NCBI GenBank assembly: GCA_963556255.1
Contig: OY744616.1
Span: 7,580,785-7,644,784 of the forward strand
Source of the DNA: Allolobophora icterica
Lineage: Eukaryota; Annelida; Clitellata; Crassiclitellata; Lumbricidae
Direction of reading: 5' to 3'
Length of the DNA stretch: 64,000 bases
Shown here piece after piece: positions 60,889-64,000 of the stretch. The notes below the pieces were generated by a model that saw only the letters and a list, made by a program, of their open reading frames with translations, made no database searches and was not told the origin of the DNA. The stretch's first letter is position 1, and each line of letters starts with the position of its first letter. The position numbers were made by a program, and so were the translations under genes.

Positions 60889-61060
60889 ATTCCTGATTCT
60901 GGTCATTTGGCAGCGATGGGTACGAATAAATATCTCCTTTGTTCTCAAGTCCTTTGCTACCCTTAGCGTTAGTCCAAGTGATGCTATGTCCTCATTAAAA
61001 ATCTATCCAACGTAGTCTTGGTCTGCCTTTGTTTCTCTTTCATTTGAATCTTGCATGTAG
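60889..61060 (-). mobile_element. LINE 3' end fragment, same family as 49629-49965
   Basis: The - strand gives KGRPRLRWIDF and further matches to the RGRPRLHWIDN segment, broken by stops. Its 3' end meets the (CCA)n array. Confidence 0.7.
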
Positions 61061-61084
61061 TGCATTGTGATGAAATTCGGTCCA

Positions 61085-61400
61085 TATGCTGGACTGTAAA
61101 TCTTTAGACTAGTGGTTAAAATCTCCTCCAGGCCAGAAATATGTTTTGATTTATCTGCAGCATTAGTGTGTGTGCACTCAGCTATGAGTACACTGATCAA
61201 CTCAGCTATGAGTACACTGAGCAACTCAGCTATGAGTACACTGAGCATACACTGTTGGTGGAAAGCTCAGTCATGAAGGGAACGACTGGCCACCCACCCT
61301 TATATGCCGAGACCAAGAAAATGAAGTTGCTAACACTTGATACACAAAAGCAACTGCTCTTTTTCTTTGCCTTCTTCTGGACTATGTCTCTTCTGAAGAT
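61085..61400. mobile_element. SINE copy 4 with triplicated core
   Basis: A decayed tRNA-like head (tagactagtggttaaaatct) is followed by three tandem copies of aactcagctatgagtacact (61177-61245). The body then follows: cactgttggtggaa, ggccacccacccttatatgc and gagaccaagaaaatgaag. Confidence 0.75.
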
Positions 61401-61949
61401 TGCACTTGTACTGTTTTAGTTTAGGAGAAAGACATTAAATAAAAAGGCAAAAATACTATTATCTTCCTGCATCCTTTTAAAAAATCTTATTCATGTGCAT
61501 CATGAAAATATCAGAATGTTGGCCTTCATGGAATGCATAAATTTTTATTATTGATATTTTGATACTACTATGATAATGAAGTGATGCATTGATATTAATT
61601 TCAACGTGCACTTCTGAACTTTGTAAGGAGGTCATTATCAAATTACAATTGTACTGTATTGTATATCTCAGGCTTTTATAATTAATGTGATATTACTGTG
61701 ATACTGAAATGATGTACTACTGCAAAGATGTTTATTTAATACCTGCATATGTTGCACTAGAGTTTAACGTGTGTTTTACTCCCACTTGCAGTTATAACAA
61801 TGTCTAACAGTTGGCTGCTCAACCTTACTGTGTGTTATGGCATGTTACACTTGTCATATTGTTCTAGGTTTTATGTTTCTATGAGATATCACTTTATGCT
61901 ATGTTGCTTTGCAGTGCTGTTCAATGTTTTCAATGCACTACATTATGTC
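61401..61949. other. No feature recognised
   Basis: AT-rich DNA with short open frames and no recognised repeat. Confidence 0.4.
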
Positions 61950-62160
61950 ATGTAATGTTCTGTTATTTCGTTATGTTATTTTATGTTATGCTATTTTGCT
62001 ACGTTATGTTATTTATGTTATACTATTTTTTAAATGTTATGTTATTTTATGTTATGCTATTTTGTTATGTTATGTTATTTTGTTATGTTATGTTATTTTA
62101 TGTTATGTTATTCTATTTTGCTATGTTGCGTTATTCTATTTCTTATGTTATGTTATGTTC
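61950..62160. repeat. (TTATG)n/(TTATT)n degenerate microsatellite
   Basis: Pentanucleotide-like ttatgttattttatgttatg array. The open frames through it are artefacts. Confidence 0.9.
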
Positions 62161-62399
62161 TGAAATAATCGAAACACTTTGGAGTCGTTTAGAAAAAAAA
62201 CTAATGTTATGTTTCTCACTGCTGACCCAAGTGACTTCATTTTGTCAGTTTCCCATACTTCTCAAATTAATACAGCATGAATACACAATAAAAATACAAT
62301 ACGATAGCACCTTTACCCGTTAGCATGCATTCGGTACGAAGGCGCTACAAAAATGAACAATTACGAATGCTAACTGAGCATTGACTAACATTGAATACA

Positions 62400-62476
62400 C
62401 ATCTCAAGGCATACGATTTGAACCCGTGCACTCCGGGCTACCAGTCGATCGTCCACCCATTCCACCAGCGCATCGT
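62400..62476 (-). mobile_element. tRNA-like SINE head
   Basis: On the - strand there is an A-box-like TGGTGGAATGGGTGGACG and a B box GGGTTCAAATCG. The acceptor arms do not pair well, so a SINE head is more likely than a tRNA gene. Confidence 0.4.
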
Positions 62477-63433
62477 ACGTAGCCTATATATGACCCATAT
62501 TATCTGCAACAGCAATAATTGCTCAGTGAATCCTACCTTGCACTATAAACTTCTCGCGAGCAGAACCAACTTCTGCAACACTAACCGTCGTTCATCGAAC
62601 ATCAACTCCGGGTCAAAGTCTCGCAAAACCAACCTTGGACGCGTTAATAATAACAAGTTTTTTAAACGCTAACGGCCATAGCGAAGCCCCGAGTAAGTTG
62701 GCAAAACTGGAAGGTGTGGCTGGGAGCCACGAGGCCTGCGAGCCGGCAGGTTGCAGGCCGGTGGGGAGAGCGGCGAGAGCAACTGGAGGCGTACAAGCCA
62801 GGCTGTCATAGGCAGATGACCGACATACAGAGATGCTGGATGCTGATATGGGCTGGATGAATAGGAAAGTTTCATCTGGTAGGATAAGATGATGAGCCAC
62901 TGTAATATTTGCATACGGTTTATTCCTTTCCAGCTTGAATAACTGTGAGAATGTGTTAGGTAACTGCTACACAGCCATATTCCGTAGCAGCGTATCTGTA
63001 AGGGACCTAAATGGTCTTAAAATAGCGCATCAGAAATGTTAAAAATGCACACTGAAATGTTGCCTTCTTACTAGAATCGGTGCGTGTTACTTTTCTTGAC
63101 ATTTACCCAGCGATGGTGATGCGAATCCTCAGCTAAAGCGGCTGAGAAGACTTGAAGCTCAGCTGACGACATTTAAGCCGCGTGTATCAATTGACAGCGA
63201 GGGCATATACCCTTAGGTATGGATCGCCGAAGAGCTCAATTTAGACGCCGTATATAATATCCCTATTCAGCAACATCACAATCGTAAACTTAAACTCCAA
63301 ACTACTATAGCGCTAGACCAGCTCATTCTCGACCGCTGTGTCGCAAAGTTTCAATTAACTATCTTAATCTTTACCTCGAGACTTCTACAGCACTAAAAAA
63401 AGGAAATCGCTGGAGTAAGCTTATTCACTTCCC
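62477..63433. other. No gene recognised
   Basis: Includes a GC-rich segment at 62680-62800 and a short ORF on the - strand (62900-62613) with no recognisable domain. Near 63280-63420 there is a small interspersed repeat (taaacttaaactccaaacta, tatagcgct) like the one at about 36990. Confidence 0.4.
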
Positions 63434-63724
63434 CAGGGGCGCCCGCAGGCGGACGCACTGGACGCACGTGCGTCCACCCAGCAGATCAAATCCACACAAG
63501 TATAAAGGAGAGCATGGATATTTTTTATGAACGACAATACGGCATGTTAAAGATTTCGATGTTATCTAAATTGAATTGTGTCTAATGAGTCACTCTGAGT
63601 CATTTTCAGTGTATGACTACCAGCGGCGGACAGAGGACGGGTAGGATGGGAGGGGACTGGAGGAGTGTGCGTCCAATTTTTTTGGGGTGTGCGTTTAATT
63701 TTTTAAAGCCTGCGGGCGCCCCTG
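63434..63724. mobile_element. hAT-like MITE, CAGGGGCGCCCGCAGGC family (291 bp)
   Basis: Ends are CAGGGGCGCCCGCAGGC and GCCTGCGGGCGCCCCTG, with a perfect 8 bp duplication CACTTCCC (63426-63433, 63725-63732). The interior repeats gtgcgtccaa. Non-coding. Confidence 0.93.
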
Positions 63725-63848
63725 CACTTCCCAATATTTGAGTTTCATGATCGGTTGGTATGTAGGGCGACTGATCAGGTCTCTCCCCCATCCGTGGTTC
63801 AGATTTACCGGGACCGAGTCCCGTTGCCCGGAGGAGACGACACGGACG

Positions 63849-63975
63849 TACTGAACCTCCTCCCCCTACTGAACCTCCTCACCCCTGAACCTCCTCCCCC
63901 TCTGAACCTCCTCCCCCTCTGAACCTCCTCCCCTGAACCTCCTCCCCCACTGAACCTCCTCCCCTCCTCCCCCTC
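63849..63975. repeat. Minisatellite (CTGAACCTCCTCCCC)n
   Basis: About 7 units of 12-18 bases, running into CT/CCCC-rich sequence at the window end. Confidence 0.9.
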
Positions 63976-64000
63976 CTCCCCCACGGAGAGCGGAGGAGGG

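Noticed and set aside
60467..61015. Long poly-His, poly-Thr, poly-Trp and poly-Val open frames
   Set aside because: They are the frames of a (CCA)n array and have no protein-like flanks.
62400..62476. Possible tRNA gene
   Set aside because: A and B boxes are present but the stems do not pair into a proper cloverleaf. A SINE head fits better.
62613..62914. 95-codon ORF on the - strand near the right end
   Set aside because: GC-rich, Ala/Pro/Leu-biased, with an overlapping open frame and no domain. No support beyond chance.

Overview
The window is animal nuclear DNA. It has GT-AG introns with consistent phases, long microsatellites, many hAT-like and other foldback transposons, LINE and SINE fragments and one complete LTR retrotransposon. 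The gene families (PAN/apple plus fibrinogen-related proteins, a claudin-like protein) fit a marine invertebrate, either a lophotrochozoan or an invertebrate deuterostome. The sequence alone does not fix the species.

Left third (1-34400): a tandem cluster of genes, all on the + strand, for secreted proteins built as signal peptide, PAN/apple domain and fibrinogen-related domain (FReD). Gene A has only its last exon in the window (97-474). Gene B (4687-7038), gene D (24257-27120) and gene E (30470-34387) are complete and their exons join in frame. Gene C (21044-21836) keeps only its first two exons, and 8828-8945 is a dead first exon. Blocks upstream and downstream of the genes are duplicated along with them. 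Gene E has gained a symmetric phase 1-1 exon that looks like part of a fibronectin type II module. Such proteins are usually candidate lectin-like immune recognition molecules.

Centre of the cluster (9502-19809): a 10.3 kb Ty3/Gypsy retrotransposon on the - strand. Its two 858 bp LTRs look identical and are flanked by a 4 bp target duplication. Besides an intact 1582-residue Gag-Pol it carries three further ORFs. One is a clear relative of the metazoan RNA-binding protein ZCCHC24 (CCHC knuckle plus 3CxxC zinc domain). One is a small acidic protein. One has a C2H2-like finger, an acidic middle and two SUMO-interacting-type motifs. Upstream of this last ORF lies a second copy of the LTR promoter module: tandem 19 bp dyad repeats followed by a TATA box. 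This layout, with accessory genes, an internal promoter and a candidate activator, resembles that of foamy viruses and is the most interesting part of the window.

Middle (34400-44500): foldback DNA transposons, including a hAT-like MITE nested inside another element, an (ACAT)n tract and a decayed CR1/L2-like LINE.

Right half: a three-exon claudin/PMP22-like four-transmembrane gene on the - strand (44569-49399). After it come repeats only: LINE 3' ends, a tRNA-derived SINE family in several copies, minisatellites, a 986 bp foldback element with a MULE transposase remnant, long (CT)n, (CTGT)n and (CCA)n arrays, and another hAT-like MITE near the end.
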